A stretch of 14,284 bases of DNA from an uncultured Rickettsiaceae bacterium (GTDB lineage: Bacteria > Pseudomonadota > Alphaproteobacteria > Rickettsiales > Rickettsiaceae): the NCBI GenBank assembly GCA_905479885.1, contig CAJQOE010000050.1, forward strand, positions 1 through 14,284, given 5' to 3'. A model generated the notes under the pieces. That model made no database searches and had not been told where the DNA came from. It saw only the letters and a list, made by a program, of their open reading frames with translations. Shown piece by piece: positions 1 to 5,848 of the stretch. Within the stretch, counting starts at the first letter, position 1, and the number at the start of each line of letters is the position of its first letter. Position numbers and translations under genes: made by a program.

Positions 1-48
1 GTTATATTATGAGTATAAGTTAGAGTCAAACAAGTTTTTTCTAGTCTT

Positions 49-87
49 TTGGAAAAATTGCTTTATAAAAATATATTATACTATTGT
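49..87 (+). promoter_or_regulatory. Candidate gapR promoter region
   Basis: Two overlapping -35/-10 pairs can be drawn here: TTGGAA (49-54), 17 bases, TATATT (72-77); or TTGCTT (58-63), 18 bases, TATTGT (82-87). A TATACT also lies at 77-82. The region is so AT-rich that I cannot choose between them. Either pair would give a short leader before the ATG at 108. Confidence 0.35.
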
Positions 88-107
88 AAAAAAGAGATCC
101 AAAAAAT

Positions 108-344
108 ATGACTGAAATAATAGCGCCTGAACAATTAAGACAATATATAAGTAGAATAGAACGACTCGAAAGTGATAAGTCCGATATCGCAGATGATATT
201 AAACAAGTTTTTGATGAAGCAAAAGCTAATGGCTTTGATACAAAAATAATGAAACAAGTCCTAAAATTAAAAAAGTTAGATAAGGCTTCGCTAGCAGAAC
301 AAGAAGCAATATTAGATTTATACCGAGCTGCTCTTGAGATCTAG
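108..344 (+). CDS. gapR: GapR-family (DUF2312) nucleoid-associated DNA-binding protein
   Basis: This 78-residue protein is predicted to be almost entirely helical and highly charged. It matches the DUF2312/GapR family, with a first helix containing YISRIERLESDK, then a DIKQVFDEAKANGFD segment and a MKQVLKLKKLDK helix. In Caulobacter, GapR is an essential protein that binds overtwisted AT-rich DNA ahead of moving replication and transcription complexes and stimulates topoisomerases. The homologue is near full length (the Caulobacter protein is about 90 residues) and is very common in alphaproteobacteria, which supports the lineage call. The ATG at 108 has only a weak purine-rich AGAG upstream. 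The gene appears monocistronic, and a hairpin follows at 378-406. Family assignment is by recognition of the sequence pattern; function is inferred from the family. Confidence 0.88.
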   Translation: MTEIIAPEQLRQYISRIERLESDKSDIADDIKQVFDEAKANGFDTKIMKQVLKLKKLDKASLAEQEAILDLYRAALEI

Positions 345-377
345 TTCAATTAAATCTAACTGGTCTATAAACACATA

Positions 378-406
378 ACAACAGACAATATTATATTGAC
401 TGTTGT
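378..406 (+). terminator. Hairpin downstream of gapR (possible terminator)
   Basis: ACAACAG (378-384) pairs with CTGTTGT (400-406). After an A-A mismatch the stem continues as CAAT/ATTG around a 5-base loop. No run of T follows, so this is not a classic intrinsic terminator. Its right arm also contains the -35 box of the tRNA-Gln promoter, so a stalled gapR transcript and tRNA initiation would compete for the same DNA. Confidence 0.35.
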
Positions 407-424
407 CGTGATTATTGCTATAAA
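396..424 (+). promoter_or_regulatory. Promoter of tRNA-Gln
   Basis: TTGACT (396-401), a 17-base spacer, then TATAAA (419-424): each box differs from the sigma-70 consensus at one position. The predicted start near 431 lies about 11 bases before the mature tRNA 5' end at 442, as expected for a separately transcribed tRNA. Confidence 0.7.
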
Positions 425-441
425 CGCCTAAAGTATTATAT

Positions 442-516
442 TGGGATGTAGCTCAGCGGTAGAGCAACGGTTTTTGGTATCGTAGGTCGGAGGTTCGATC
501 CCTCCCATCCCAGCCA
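442..516 (+). tRNA. tRNA-Gln (anticodon UUG)
   Basis: A full cloverleaf can be folded. The acceptor stem is TGGGATG (442-448) with CATCCCA (506-512), giving the U1-A72 pair typical of bacterial tRNA-Gln. The D stem is GCTC/GAGC (451-454, 462-465). The anticodon stem is ACGGT/ATCGT (467-471, 479-483) around loop TTTTGGT, with anticodon TTG at 474-476. The T arm is GGAGG-TTCGATC-CCTCC (489-505). The discriminator base is G513, and CCA is encoded at 514-516. This is the tRNA for CAA and CAG glutamine codons. In alphaproteobacteria lacking GlnRS it would be charged through Glu-tRNA-Gln and GatCAB; that pathway is not visible in this window. The gene stands alone between gapR and the convergent wzm. 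Confidence 0.97.
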
Positions 517-675
517 GTGCTAGCACATAACCTCCACAACTTGCTCCATTTATCAATTAAATCAAAATCTAACCAGGTGCATTATAAAAATATCTAGGTA
601 TTTTTATTGCGTTTAATTAGTATGAAAACCAACTATTTTATATCAGAGAGAGCTGTTGAGAGTTTCTGTGCGTGC
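517..675. other. Intergenic region with GTGCTAGCAC palindrome and AT hairpin
   Basis: A perfect 10-base palindrome, GTGCTAGCAC (517-526), follows directly after the encoded CCA. An all-A/T stem, ATAAAAATA (584-592) with TATTTTTAT (599-607) around loop TCTAGG, could act as a weak terminator for wzm on the minus strand or for the tRNA transcript on the plus strand. I see no coding sequence. Confidence 0.3.
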
Positions 676-1464
676 CTATAAATAGTACACAAAATTCCTT
701 CTACATAACCTGTATATTATGTAACTTACCACCACACTAAGGATAACTAACAAGAACAAAGTAACGGTTTGATACATGCTGGGTATTTGATTATTGTATA
801 TGATAGTTATAACAGGTCTAATTAGAATATAAAAAGGATTAAATTCAAATAAAAATCTTTTATCGACTGGTATCATTTCTATAGGATATACGATTGGTGT
901 AAGCCAGAATGATATATTTAATGCTAGGTTTACAAATTCTCCAACATCCCTAACGTAAGGTGTTAAAAAAGCTAAGGCTATGGATAGCGATGCTAAAATT
1001 ATGATTATAGCTCCTAAATATAAAGGGAAGAGTGTTATAGATATTCCAATTGTATGTGTAGTGCATAGTAGTATAAAAATATACATAATAGAAAAAGAAA
1101 CTATATAAGTATATAAATTACGCAATACTTCGGCAATCGGGAAAATAGTTTTTGATATCATACATCTTTTTATAGTGTCGGCTTGAGAAATCAATGTATT
1201 TGATGCCCCTATCAGAGAAGATGATATAAACCCCCATAACACCACGCCGCAAATTAGGTATACTACATAATTTTCTACTGGAAATCGCATAATGGTGGAA
1301 AATACTACCGCATAAATTATAACTTGTGTTGATGGTTGGATAACCGTCCATAGAACACCTAGAAATGAATCTCTATATTGGCGAGTTATTGCATTATTGG
1401 CTATAATTAAAGCTGTTAAAAGGTAGTATTTATCAAAGAGTTTACTGATTTCTGCTATTTTCAT
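676..1464 (-). CDS. wzm: Polysaccharide/O-antigen ABC exporter, permease subunit (Wzm-like, ABC-2 type)
   Basis: This 262-residue integral membrane protein has about six hydrophobic segments (near residues 34-58, 66-90, 113-135, 142-166, 172-200 and 233-254), as in Wzm/RfbA/TagG-type permeases. Family landmarks are the N-terminal ITRQYRDSFLGVLWTVIQP stretch, RDVGEF in the loop after the fourth segment, and NPFYILIRPV before the last segment. With the ATPase encoded just upstream it would export a lipid-linked glycan across the inner membrane, probably an O-antigen or similar surface polysaccharide. The ATG lies 3 bases after the wzt stop, and the end of wzt (GAAGAGA) may serve as its ribosome binding site, so the two are surely co-transcribed. 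No glycosyltransferase genes are visible nearby, so the substrate cannot be named. Confidence 0.88.
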   Translation of the reverse strand: MKIAEISKLFDKYYLLTALIIANNAITRQYRDSFLGVLWTVIQPSTQVIIYAVVFSTIMRFPVENYVVYLICGVVLWGFISSSLIGASNTLISQADTIKRCMISKTIFPIAEVLRNLYTYIVSFSIMYIFILLCTTHTIGISITLFPLYLGAIIIILASLSIALAFLTPYVRDVGEFVNLALNISFWLTPIVYPIEMIPVDKRFLFEFNPFYILIRPVITIIYNNQIPSMYQTVTLFLLVILSVVVSYIIYRLCRRNFVYYL

Positions 1465-1467
1465 ATT

Positions 1468-2211
1468 TTAAATCTCTTCTAAATGCAAAATTTCTTTTTG
1501 GTATTTTGCTATCATTGCGCCTGTTTCACCAGAAGCAATGATTTCTCCATGGTGCATGATAAAGCATTTATTGCACAATTCGACAATTTCATTTATAGAA
1601 TGAGAAACAAAAATAGCAATTTGAACCTCATTCCATTTTTGCTTCATGATTTTATATGATTTTTCAATAAAACCAGCATCACCAGCAGCAAAAATTTCGT
1701 CAAGTAACAAGATGTCTGGTTGTTGAAAAATTGCAGATGCAAAGGCTAGCCTTGATAACATTCCAGAGGAGTATGTTTTGAGAGGTAAGTCGATTTTGTC
1801 CTCTAACTCTGAAAATTCTATTATTTTGTGTTCAATCTCTTTAGAATATTCGGATAATTTACCTCTGTAAGCGTAACTTATTTTGATGTTGCTCCTGCCG
1901 GTTAATTCATTATCAAAACCAGCCCCCATCTCAATTAATGGAGCAATTTTTCCTACTACTTCTAGTTTGCCTGAATGAATTGGGTAGTTGCCAGAAATAA
2001 CTTTTAATAAAGAGGATTTGCCGCTACCATTTGAGCCTAATATACCAATTCTATCACCTTTGCTTGCTTCAAAACTTACATTTTTTAATATAGGGATTTT
2101 TGCTGAAATAGTACTCTTCCTAGTAAGGATCATTTGTCTTATGGTAGAGGATCTTGCATGAGTATCTATTCCATCTACGCAAACATTTTCTAAGATAATT
2201 TTAGCAGTCAT
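1468..2211 (-). CDS. wzt: Polysaccharide/O-antigen ABC exporter, ATP-binding subunit (Wzt-like)
   Basis: This 247-residue ABC ATPase has all the catalytic motifs: Walker A GSNGSGKSS (residues 59-67), signature YSSGMLSRLAFA (147-158), Walker B ILLLDEI (167-173, catalytic E172) and the switch histidine H204 in VSHS. The N-terminal extension before the nucleotide-binding fold and the APLIEMGAGFDNELTGR block are typical of Wzt/TagH/KpsT glycan exporters. It ends soon after the ATPase domain, so it lacks the C-terminal carbohydrate-binding domain of long Wzt proteins such as that of E. coli O9a. By analogy, substrate recognition would be less terminal-group specific and more like the short form that exports undecaprenyl-linked glycans. 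It is the first gene of the wzt-wzm operon, behind the promoter at 2245-2273. Confidence 0.9.
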   Translation of the reverse strand: MTAKIILENVCVDGIDTHARSSTIRQMILTRKSTISAKIPILKNVSFEASKGDRIGILGSNGSGKSSLLKVISGNYPIHSGKLEVVGKIAPLIEMGAGFDNELTGRSNIKISYAYRGKLSEYSKEIEHKIIEFSELEDKIDLPLKTYSSGMLSRLAFASAIFQQPDILLLDEIFAAGDAGFIEKSYKIMKQKWNEVQIAIFVSHSINEIVELCNKCFIMHHGEIIASGETGAMIAKYQKEILHLEEI

Positions 2212-2244
2212 TGGTAATATAACAATTAGTTTGCAACTAAAAGC

Positions 2245-2273
2245 ATTATATACAAATTAGACCTTAATGACAA
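2245..2273 (-). promoter_or_regulatory. Promoter of the wzt-wzm operon
   Basis: On the minus strand: TTGTCA (2268-2273), a 17-base spacer, then a perfect TATAAT (2245-2250). Transcription would start near 2238, about 27 bases before the wzt ATG. No clear Shine-Dalgarno sequence lies in that leader. Confidence 0.75.
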
Positions 2274-2376
2274 CCAGCAATTCCAATGGTGGAAAGGTTA
2301 CTTTAAAAATTTAGTCTACCGAATCGCCAGAGGGTGATATTATTAGCAAACGCAATATAGAATGGGGAGTGATGGC

Positions 2377-2421
2377 ATAACCAAGTTCACTATAAATTTA
2401 ACAGTGGACTTGGTTATTTTT
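2377..2421 (+). terminator. Strong plus-strand terminator-like hairpin without a matching gene
   Basis: The 15-base arm ATAACCAAGTTCACT (2377-2391) pairs with AGTGGACTTGGTTAT (2403-2417) with a single T-G wobble, around an 11-base loop, and is followed by a T run (2417-2421). This polarity terminates plus-strand RNA, yet no plus-strand gene lies upstream: wzt and wzm are on the minus strand. On the minus strand the hairpin sits just past the end of the gene at 2448-2858 but lacks a T run. It may end a small plus-strand RNA, act as a minus-strand 3' end structure, or be part of a repeat. Confidence 0.6.
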
Positions 2422-2447
2422 ACCTAAATGATAACCAATGTTTTTTG

Positions 2448-2858
2448 TTAAAAAAGATCTAAATCGTTGTTATCGCCGGCTGGTGTTACATCATTGTCTT
2501 CTTGTGCTGCGCCAAATGACCAATCGTAAGTAAATCTTATAGAATCAATTACAGCATTAATATGTTCTGCGCCTAATTCTTCTGCCGGAGTCCTAGGTAG
2601 CAAATAATTACCTATGGCTCCACCAGTAATAGTCAGTGCTGCTGTTGTACAAACAGCTTGTGCTGTACTAAGTTCAATAACTGATGTTATCGCAGCGTAA
2701 ATACCACCTGGTATTACTGCTGATACAAACAATGCCAAAGGTAGCACTATTTTTGTTATAGTTAGTGCCGCTCCAGGGTTTATTTGAATTGACGCAGGAT
2801 TATGATAGTTTTCGTCTTGTATATTGATCTGATATCCTTTGTATCTAATTATAGTCAT
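2448..2858 (-). CDS. Uncharacterised small protein with a membrane hairpin and acidic tail
   Basis: I do not recognise this 136-residue protein. Residues 1-28 are polar and contain YKGYQINIQDENYH. Residues 31-63 and 67-88 are hydrophobic, rich in Ala, Ile, Thr and Gly, and separated by a short polar turn, so they could form two membrane-spanning helices. Residues 89-115 are soluble, and residues 119-136 are a low-complexity Asp/Asn/Glu tail ending in DLDLF. There is no cleavable N-terminal signal. It is probably a real gene: it has a near-consensus promoter (2888-2916) and a good ribosome binding site (GGAG, 4 bases before the ATG), which is unusual in this window. A holin-like, effector or envelope protein are all conceivable, and none is supported by a motif. 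Confidence 0.72.
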   Translation of the reverse strand: MTIIRYKGYQINIQDENYHNPASIQINPGAALTITKIVLPLALFVSAVIPGGIYAAITSVIELSTAQAVCTTAALTITGGAIGNYLLPRTPAEELGAEHINAVIDSIRFTYDWSFGAAQEDNDVTPAGDNNDLDLF

Positions 2859-2862
2859 AAAG

Positions 2863-2867
2863 CTCCA
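2863..2867 (-). promoter_or_regulatory. Shine-Dalgarno site of the 136-aa protein
   Basis: TGGAG on the minus strand, with 4 bases between GGAG and the ATG at 2856-2858. It fixes the start codon, and is notable because most genes in the window have poor ribosome binding sites. Confidence 0.6.
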
Positions 2868-2887
2868 TTTATTAAGTTAATAATAGG

Positions 2888-2916
2888 ATGTTAACATATT
2901 AGTTAGTATTTGTCAA
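2888..2916 (-). promoter_or_regulatory. Promoter of the 136-aa protein
   Basis: On the minus strand: a perfect TTGACA (2911-2916), a 17-base spacer, then TAACAT (2888-2893). The predicted start near 2881 gives a leader of about 22 bases with a good ribosome binding site. Confidence 0.75.
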
Positions 2917-3161
2917 TCTTATTAACTTTAAAATTAATATAAATATCGTGTCAGGGTAGGTTATTTGTATGTGTTGTGAATCTTATCTCTTTTATGTTTG
3001 GTGAATTTTATTACTAGGTTATTTATTATTAATTCATATCACATTTATATGTTTAAAAGATATAGTAACTAAGCGATGATGCCGCGCATGGAATGCATAT
3101 TTAGTCCATTTATGTAGGCTTATATTGATTGATTTTATATATAAAAAATAAATAACTTTGT

Positions 3162-3190
3162 TTGACGATTATTAGTAATTAATTTATTGT
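3162..3190 (+). promoter_or_regulatory. Candidate promoter of the DMT transporter gene
   Basis: TTGACG (3162-3167), 17 bases, TATTGT (3185-3190) would start RNA near 3197, about 27 bases before the ATG. A competing pair, TTGTAG (3187-3192), 18 bases, TACAAT (3211-3216), would start essentially at the ATG and make the mRNA leaderless. No Shine-Dalgarno sequence is present in either case. Confidence 0.45.
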
Positions 3191-3223
3191 AGAACTTGGT
3201 TAATAAATTGTACAATATGAATT

Positions 3224-4147
3224 ATGGCAACCAATACTAACTCTACGTCAATCAATGCTACTATTATAGGGCAATTGGCCCTTTTTATTTGGGCTATGTC
3301 AGTATGTGGTATTGTGCTATTGCAAGATATTCCAGCCTTTGAAATTTTATCTGTATTGTTTGTTAGTGGATTAATTGCTTCCTCTATGATGAACGCTGTC
3401 TGCGGTAATTGGAAAGTGGTAACAACGCATCCTAGGTACGTAATATTAGCTGGTATTGTGGGTATTATTGGTAATGATGTTTTTTACATTGTTGCTTTTA
3501 AATATGCCCCTGCAGCTCATGTAGATTTAATAGCACTTTCATGGCCAATGATAGTATTGATATTAGCTTCAATATTTTTAAATGAGACTATTAGATTTCA
3601 TCATATTTTTGCATGTATTATAGCTTTCTCAGGCATTTATATGTTGATTGTAGCTGAATCTGGAGTTGAGGTTTTTGACAAAGAATATTTATTTGGATAT
3701 TTATGCGCTCTAACATCAGCAATATTTTGGTCTATTTACGTTATTATCTCTAGAAAATATATCAAGTGTACGCCAGAGTTATTCGCTGTATATTGTGGCG
3801 TTGGTAGCGCTTTTGCTATATCTATGCATTTTATCTTTGAAGTCACGATTATTCCAACTACTACACAATTAGCGATATTGATCTTTATAGGAATTACCAC
3901 GCATAGTGTTGCTTATTATGGATGGGATTTTGCTATTAAAAGGGGGAACTTTAAACTACTGAATATTCTCTCTTATGGGAATCCTGTTATTTCTGTGATG
4001 GGTTTAGTGTTTTTTGGCTTCGCAGAGTTAACAGATGAACTATTTATGGCTATGATAATGGTTTTTATAGCTGGAATAATTGGTGGGTGGAATTTAGAAA
4101 AAAAATCTAAATTAGCTTTGCAGAGCGATAGTCAGAAAAATTTATAA
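3224..4147 (+). CDS. EamA/DMT-family inner-membrane transporter
   Basis: This 307-residue, very hydrophobic protein has about ten transmembrane segments arranged as two EamA repeats, roughly residues 10-140 and 157-290. Typical landmarks are the AFKYAPAAHVDLIALSWPM segment and ASIFLNETIRFHHIFACII (the L-N-E motif at the end of the first repeat), then YGWDFAIKRGNFKLLNILSY and FFGFAELTDE at the matching place in the second. DMT-superfamily carriers move small metabolites such as amino acids, nucleotide sugars or S-adenosylmethionine, and in intracellular Rickettsiales some import host compounds. The substrate cannot be read from this sequence. The C-terminus is short, basic and probably cytoplasmic. 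The gene is convergent with rpoH, with a shared hairpin between their ends, and appears monocistronic. Confidence 0.88.
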   Translation: MATNTNSTSINATIIGQLALFIWAMSVCGIVLLQDIPAFEILSVLFVSGLIASSMMNAVCGNWKVVTTHPRYVILAGIVGIIGNDVFYIVAFKYAPAAHVDLIALSWPMIVLILASIFLNETIRFHHIFACIIAFSGIYMLIVAESGVEVFDKEYLFGYLCALTSAIFWSIYVIISRKYIKCTPELFAVYCGVGSAFAISMHFIFEVTIIPTTTQLAILIFIGITTHSVAYYGWDFAIKRGNFKLLNILSYGNPVISVMGLVFFGFAELTDELFMAMIMVFIAGIIGGWNLEKKSKLALQSDSQKNL

Positions 4148-4218
4148 TTCTGTTGTTAAGTTGTGAAGCAAGAGATTTAAAGTGTTATCATCCTCGTAGG
4201 TACTAAAAATAAAATTCT

Positions 4219-4266
4219 AAATGTTACTGAGGATTTACAAGGGTTAATAAATAATCAGTAACATTT
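4219..4266. terminator. Bidirectional terminator-like hairpin between the transporter and rpoH
   Basis: AAATGTTACTGA (4219-4230) and TCAGTAACATTT (4255-4266) form a perfect 12-bp stem around a 24-base loop. T-rich sequence flanks the 3' side on both strands (TTTT on plus; AATTTTATTTTT on minus). It sits between two convergent genes, where one bidirectional terminator is expected. The long loop lowers confidence. Confidence 0.5.
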
Positions 4267-4305
4267 TAAAAGTTAGTTATGGTTACTGCTAGCTACCTTT
4301 AACTA

Positions 4306-5208
4306 CTAGCAATCCACCAGCTTCATTTGGCCGTCATTAGTTATTTTTGCCAGTACGTAGTTTTGTACTTTTTCAAAAGCTTTATTCTCTATTTGACGTA
4401 CTCTCTCTTTGGAGATGTTGTACTGTCCACTGAGGGTATCAAGTGTTGAAGGAGAGGTGTTGAGTTTTCTAGCGGTTAGAATTCTTACCTCTCTTTCTGT
4501 TAGTACCCGCATTGCATCTGAAAGAATTTGTTTTTGATTACTTAGCAACTGATTTTTAGATAAGGTATCTTCTTGGGATGCCTTTGTTTCTTGCAAAAGT
4601 TCAATTAACTCACTGCTATCATCGTCGTGTTGATCGATAGTACTGTTTAATGACATATCTGGTCCAGCAAGGCGTTGATCCATTTCGGATACTTCTTTTA
4701 CGCTGACACCTAGTTCATCGGCTATTTCTTGATAATCGTTAGCACTGATAGATCTCGCATAATGATTGCTTAATTTGTTTTTAATTTTTCTTAAGCTAAA
4801 GAACAACTTTTTCTGTGCCGAAGTAGTGCCAATTTTTACAAGCGACCATGATTTTAGTACATATTCTTGTATCGCTGCCTTTATCCACCACATAGCATAG
4901 GTTGATAGTCTGTATCCTAGCTCTGGATCATATTTCTTAACTGCTTGCATTAAGCCAATATTACCCTCGGATACTAGTTCTGCAACCGGCAGGCCGTAAT
5001 TCTTATATTTCATGGCTATCTTTACTACGAGCTTTAAATGGCTAGTTACTAGCTTATGCGCCGCATCAAGATCATGCTCTTCAAGGTAGGCCTTGGCTAG
5101 TAGAAATTCATCTTCTTGACTAAGAGATGGAATGCTATTAATTTCACGCAAATACTTGCTAAATCCAGAATCTGTGGTTATAGCTGGTAGTTTTATCATA
5201 TTTGACAT
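4306..5208 (-). CDS. rpoH: RNA polymerase heat-shock sigma factor sigma-32
   Basis: This 300-residue sigma-70-family factor is of the RpoH group. Region 1.2 is near residues 15-48. Region 2 spans about 51-120 (HLKLVVKIAMKYKNYGLPVAELVSEGNIGLMQAVKKYD, then YRLSTYAMWWIKAAIQEYVLKSW). The RpoH box QKKLFFSLR lies at 132-140 and is diagnostic against RpoD. Region 4 with its helix-turn-helix is at about 240-287 (LTEREVRIL... ISKERVRQIENKA). RpoH directs transcription of chaperone and protease genes after heat or envelope stress, and in alphaproteobacteria it is often essential. The length matches the family. The ATG at 5208 has a usable AGGTG upstream and its own promoter at 5238-5266, so it can be expressed separately from greA, whose end lies 73 bases upstream. 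Confidence 0.95.
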   Translation of the reverse strand: MSNMIKLPAITTDSGFSKYLREINSIPSLSQEDEFLLAKAYLEEHDLDAAHKLVTSHLKLVVKIAMKYKNYGLPVAELVSEGNIGLMQAVKKYDPELGYRLSTYAMWWIKAAIQEYVLKSWSLVKIGTTSAQKKLFFSLRKIKNKLSNHYARSISANDYQEIADELGVSVKEVSEMDQRLAGPDMSLNSTIDQHDDDSSELIELLQETKASQEDTLSKNQLLSNQKQILSDAMRVLTEREVRILTARKLNTSPSTLDTLSGQYNISKERVRQIENKAFEKVQNYVLAKITNDGQMKLVDC

Positions 5209-5237
5209 AATGGCACCTATTTTTAAATGTTTAGTGT

Positions 5238-5266
5238 ATTATAACCCAATTTTGCATAGATATTAA
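5238..5266 (-). promoter_or_regulatory. Promoter of rpoH
   Basis: On the minus strand: TTAATA (5261-5266), 17 bases, then a perfect TATAAT (5238-5243). The start near 5231 gives a leader of about 23 bases with AGGTG before the ATG. The boxes look housekeeping (sigma-70) rather than heat-shock type. Confidence 0.6.
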
Positions 5267-5281
5267 GTAAATTATATTTAA

Positions 5282-5770
5282 TTAATCTAGATCCAATTGG
5301 GTAAAGCTTATTTCTAGTATTTCATAAGCCTTACCACCTTTAGGTGTTAAGACTTCTACTATGTCTCCAACAGATTTGCCAATTAGCGCTTTTGCCAGCG
5401 GCGATTGTGTGGAAATTCTGCTTTTTTTCATATCGGCTTCATATTCTCCTACTATGTGGTAAGTATACTCTTCTTCGGTGTCATCATCAATTAATTTGAC
5501 TGTAGCACCAAACTTCACGCTATCATTTGATAGTTTTGTAGAATCGATGATTTCTGCGCGAGAAAATTTACTTTCTAGGTCTAATATTCTTCCTTCAATG
5601 AAGCTTTGCTTCTCGCGGGCTGCATGATATTCAGCATTTTCAGATAAGTCGCCAAATTCACGTGCGGTTGCGATGGCTTCAATCACAGCAGGGCGCTCAG
5701 TATGTTTTAAATACTTTATTTCTTGTTCTAGTTTTTCATACCCTTTTAGAGTAATTGGAAATTTGACCAT
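5282..5770 (-). CDS. greA: Transcript cleavage factor GreA
   Basis: This 162-residue protein is the normal length for GreA. The N-terminal antiparallel coiled coil (about residues 1-75) carries the tip motif EFGDLSENAEYHAAREKQ with acidic D41 and E44, which position a catalytic Mg ion in the polymerase active site. The C-terminal FKBP-like domain includes SPLAKALIGKSVGDIVEV and ends in YEILEI. GreA enters the secondary channel of stalled, backtracked RNA polymerase and stimulates cleavage of the RNA 3' end so that elongation resumes. The gene has a near-perfect promoter (5800-5828) and precedes rpoH on the same strand. Some read-through into rpoH is possible, since no clear terminator separates them. 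Confidence 0.96.
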   Translation of the reverse strand: MVKFPITLKGYEKLEQEIKYLKHTERPAVIEAIATAREFGDLSENAEYHAAREKQSFIEGRILDLESKFSRAEIIDSTKLSNDSVKFGATVKLIDDDTEEEYTYHIVGEYEADMKKSRISTQSPLAKALIGKSVGDIVEVLTPKGGKAYEILEISFTQLDLD

Positions 5771-5799
5771 AGTAATGTCTTGTTTATATTAAGATTTGA

Positions 5800-5828
5800 A
5801 GTATATTTATAGTGGTATAATTTGTCAA
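5800..5828 (-). promoter_or_regulatory. Promoter of greA
   Basis: On the minus strand: a perfect TTGACA (5823-5828), a 17-base spacer, then TATACT (5800-5805). RNA would start near 5793, 23 bases before the ATG. The spacer and -35 box overlap the divergent extended -10 element at 5813-5821, so polymerase cannot occupy both promoters at once. Confidence 0.8.
5813..5821 (+). promoter_or_regulatory. Extended -10 promoter of the polyprenol kinase-dnaG-rpoD operon
   Basis: TGGTATAAT (5813-5821) is a perfect extended -10 element (TGn plus TATAAT). The -35 is poor (TTTGAA at 5795-5800 with a 15-base spacer), which an extended -10 tolerates. The predicted start near 5828 lies downstream of a possible TTG start at 5822, so translation should begin at the ATG at 5849. 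Confidence 0.6.
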
Positions 5829-5848
5829 ACTTCGTTCCAATATTTATT

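Larger units (their letters stand above)
2859..3223. other. Intergenic region between divergent genes
   Basis: These 365 bases separate the divergent genes at 2858 and 3224 and hold the promoters of both. Stop codons are frequent in all frames and I see no gene. There is an A/T palindrome, TTTTATATATAAAA (3133-3146). The stretch around 3076-3100 is slightly richer in G+C than its surroundings but shows no recognisable structure. Confidence 0.5.

Noticed and set aside
5822..5848. TTG start giving nine extra residues on the polyprenol-kinase-like protein
   Set aside because: It precedes the RNA start predicted from the extended -10 and overlaps the greA -35 box. The ATG at 5849 gives a normal family N-terminus.
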